Source: Actinoplanes siamensis (lineage in GTDB: Bacteria > Actinomycetota > Actinomycetes > Mycobacteriales > Micromonosporaceae). Taken from it: a stretch of 64,000 bases of DNA. Shown one piece after another: positions 62,157 to 64,000 of this stretch (positions are counted from its first letter, which is position 1; the number at the start of each line of letters is the position of its first letter). Made by a program: the position numbers and the translations under genes. Location of the stretch: contig NZ_BOMW01000043.1 in assembly GCF_016862395.1 (NCBI RefSeq), forward strand, positions 1 through 64,000. The letters run 5' to 3'. Under the pieces are notes generated by a model that saw nothing but the letters and a program-made list of their open reading frames with translations, was not told the DNA's origin and made no database searches.

Positions 62157-62597
62157 GTGAACGGCGCAACCGTGGCGACGATCGGGCGTGGCGCCCGGAC
62201 GGCGCTGCTGCTGTGCACCGTGTTCGGGCTGGCGTTGATGCACACCCTGGGCCACGCCGGCGTACGCGCCGAGGAGCCGCGCACCGCGTCGATGATCACC
62301 ATGTCGCAGGCCGCGAGCCTGGCGCCGGTGTCGTTCGTGGCCGCCGCGGTGACCGGGGAGTGCCCGGATGATCACTGCCCCGGCCACCATGATCACGGAC
62401 AGATGAGCGCCTGGAGCGTGTGCCTGGCCATCCTGGGCGGACTCGCTGTGGTCCTCCTGCTGGCGATGGCGCTGCTGGCCGCCGCCCGCCCCGGTCCCCG
62501 GCCGCGCGGCTCCGGGACACCACTGCGGCATGTCACTCGGGCGCCGCCGGACCGTACGGGATTGACCCTCGCTTCGACAGCGGTGCTGCGCATATAG
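62157..62597 (+). CDS. DUF6153 family membrane protein
   Basis: 146 residues from GTG 62157, with TATTGT seven bases before it, implying a leaderless mRNA (GTG 62148 is less likely). Two membrane helices surround a short outer loop with CPDDHCPGHHDHG, a Cys/His cluster likely to bind copper or another metal. The family is an uncharacterised actinobacterial one, often beside DUF305 proteins as here. Confidence 0.75.
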   Translation: MNGATVATIGRGARTALLLCTVFGLALMHTLGHAGVRAEEPRTASMITMSQAASLAPVSFVAAAVTGECPDDHCPGHHDHGQMSAWSVCLAILGGLAVVLLLAMALLAAARPGPRPRGSGTPLRHVTRAPPDRTGLTLASTAVLRI

Positions 62598-62682
62598 GAG
62601 CCCCACCCCGCGGCCACGGCTATCTGCCGGGCTGCGAGGGCGTTCCTTTGCACCCGTTTTCTGTCGAAAGGCGATAACCGCG

Positions 62683-63357
62683 ATGTTGCGTACCTCCATG
62701 CTGTCTTCCCCCACCTGGCGCCGTGGCCTGCTGACCGGCGCCGCCGTGACCGCCACGCTCGTGCTGTCCGCCTGCGGCGGGGACGACACCTCGTCGGATT
62801 CCGGCATGAACCACGGCGGCATGACGGCGACCACTGCCGCTTCCGCGGCGGCGCCGGCGACGTTCAACGATGCCGACGTCATGTTCGCGAGCATGATGAT
62901 CCCGCACCACCGGCAGGCCGTGGAGATGGCTGGCCTGGCCGGTGGCCGCGCCGCCGGCGGCGACGTCAAAGACCTCGCCGCGAAGATCGAAGCCGCCCAG
63001 CAGCCGGAGATCGACACCATGACCCGGTGGCTGACCGCCTGGGGCCACCCGATGCCGGCGATGAACGCCTCCGGCATGCCGGGCATGAACGCCTCGGCCA
63101 TGCCCGGCATGGATCACGGCTCGATGCCGGGCGTCATGTCACCGGCCGATATGGACAAGCTGGCCAAGGCCACGGGTGCCGCGTTCGACAAGCAGTTCCT
63201 CACCATGATGATCAGTCACCACGAGGGTGCGGTCACCATGGCCCGGCAGGAAGTCGCGCAGGGCTCCAACCCGGACGCCAAGGCCCTCGCCCAGAAGATC
63301 ATCACCGATCAGCAGGCGCAGATCACCGCGATGAGGCAAATCCGCAGCGGCCTGTGA
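62683..63357 (+). CDS. DUF305 lipoprotein
   Basis: 224 residues. A lipobox (LVLSAC) anchors it outside the membrane. The DUF305 four-helix fold has the paired motifs MMIPHHRQAVEMA and MMISHHEGAVTMA, plus Met/His-rich linkers (MNHGGM and MPGMDHGSMPG). Such proteins bind copper and are linked to copper handling. Neighbours on both sides are Cys/His or His-rich, supporting a small metal-related cluster. Confidence 0.9.
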   Translation: MLRTSMLSSPTWRRGLLTGAAVTATLVLSACGGDDTSSDSGMNHGGMTATTAASAAAPATFNDADVMFASMMIPHHRQAVEMAGLAGGRAAGGDVKDLAAKIEAAQQPEIDTMTRWLTAWGHPMPAMNASGMPGMNASAMPGMDHGSMPGVMSPADMDKLAKATGAAFDKQFLTMMISHHEGAVTMARQEVAQGSNPDAKALAQKIITDQQAQITAMRQIRSGL

Positions 63358-63448
63358 AGCTGGGCTGTACGCCGCCGAGCGCGGCGCGCGGCCTGCCACG
63401 TCACCGGTGCCCGCCACGAGGCGGACCCGCTGAGCAGTAACGGACAAC

Positions 63449-63479
63449 GCCGGTGGCCGGCGATACGCCTGCCACCGGC
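63449..63479 (+). terminator. Hairpin terminator after the DUF305 gene
   Basis: GCCGGTGGC (63449-63457) and GCCACCGGC (63471-63479) pair perfectly around a 13-base loop, 92 bp beyond the DUF305 stop. Confidence 0.6.
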
Positions 63480-63566
63480 CCAGCCGAGCATGATCCGATC
63501 CGGGGGGGGTGCCCGTATGGCCGATGCCCGTACCGGGCTCACCGGCGGATGTCGTAGCCTGACCTC

Positions 63567-63995
63567 GTGACGCACCCCCGGCCGAACAGTCCCGCGGCGT
63601 GGCCGCTGCGCTGGCTGCTGGCGGTGCTGACCCTGGCCGGTCTCGGACTTTTTCAAGGGGCGCATTGCGCCGACACACCCGCGACCCACACGCCGCACGT
63701 CGGTGTCAGCCGCAGCGACCGGCCGCACGCCGCGACGCACGCGACCGTCGCGGCTCGCGACGCCGAGGCGCACAGCGACGGCCTCGGCAATCCTGGTCAT
63801 CATGAAGCGGCCGGCGCGAGCGCCGACGACTGCGACGTCGAGACGCGAACAGCCCCGTTCACCGTTACGGCCGCCGCCGTGCACGTGCCGGTGGCGGTCA
63901 CGCGTGTCGGCGTGAGCAGGGCACGCACGTCAGCACCCCGCCCTCGTCACCACAGTACGGTCACCCTCAGCCAGCTCGGCGTCAGCCGGATCTAG
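63567..63995 (+). CDS. Hypothetical His-rich secreted or membrane protein
   Basis: 142 residues from GTG 63567 with TAGCCT seven bases upstream (leaderless). One hydrophobic helix near the N-terminus (LRWLLAVLTLAGLGLFQGAH) acts as signal or anchor. The rest is rich in His (for example SRSDRPHAATHATVAARDAE, GLGNPGHHEAAG). I do not recognise a family. With the DUF6153 and DUF305 genes it may bind metal. Confidence 0.55.
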   Translation: MTHPRPNSPAAWPLRWLLAVLTLAGLGLFQGAHCADTPATHTPHVGVSRSDRPHAATHATVAARDAEAHSDGLGNPGHHEAAGASADDCDVETRTAPFTVTAAAVHVPVAVTRVGVSRARTSAPRPRHHSTVTLSQLGVSRI

Positions 63996-64000
63996 GACAC

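Overview
The window is very GC-rich DNA with strong codon bias, frequent GTG starts, many overlapping ATGA/GTGA gene junctions and several leaderless genes (a TAnnnT box 6-7 nt before the start). Gene content (DUF5958, DUF6153, BtrH-like/DUF4872, MmyB-like XRE regulators, ISL3/IS630/IS30 remnants, abundant GGDEF and PP2C/STAS signalling) points to a chromosomal segment of a filamentous actinomycete. Micromonosporaceae (Actinoplanes-like) is the most likely family; this is inferred from protein style, not from a marker gene.

Layout. 1-137: end of a ClpC/ClpB-type ATPase and a strong terminator. 248-11.7 kb: three membrane c-di-GMP enzymes (two GGDEF, one GGDEF-EAL) surrounding an amino-sugar locus: BadF-type GlcNAc kinase, divergent RpiR regulator, lipoprotein sugar binder, two permeases and the decayed tail of a GH20 hexosaminidase. 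12.3-18.8 kb: PepSY membrane protein, BtrH-like plus SCP2 pair, transposase debris, flavin reductase-like protein, NmrA-like reductase. 18.8-23.8 kb: a gene graveyard of polymorphic-toxin cassettes (two HINT-toxin tails, each followed by an immunity-like gene, and a SUKH-like gene) broken up by IS630, IS30, ISL3 and tyrosine-recombinase remnants; base composition is visibly lower in GC here. 23.8-33.7 kb: secreted hydrolase, M14 carboxypeptidase, an all-in-one PAS-PP2C-HATPase-STAS protein with a free STAS protein, and a Cache/PAS histidine kinase. 33.7-36.2 kb: XRE regulator and a zinc alcohol dehydrogenase sharing an operator.

36.2-46.7 kb is the most unusual part. A four-gene, fully overlapping minus-strand operon encodes a CHAT protease, a small CBS-like/zinc-finger protein, a membrane protein with a SAF-like tail, and an 1167-residue helical-repeat protein whose C-terminus looks like the segment that normally precedes a CHAT domain. 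Divergently there are two translationally coupled dynamin-like genes, one with an intact P-loop and one with a degenerate P-loop. I read this as a candidate membrane-linked protease/dynamin conflict or stress system.

46.7-64 kb: TolB-like propeller, RHH protein with a helically phased GTGCCA operator, DUF4097 plus ABC exporter, M20 peptidase, GNAT-rhodanese pair, small membrane proteins, alcohol dehydrogenase, histidine kinase, I36-type secreted protein, cell-surface protein, an integrase scar, a SnoaL-like gene with a MerR-type promoter, DUF4262, and a Met/His-rich, probably copper-related, trio (DUF6153, DUF305, His-rich secreted protein). No tRNA, rRNA or CRISPR array was recognised by eye.
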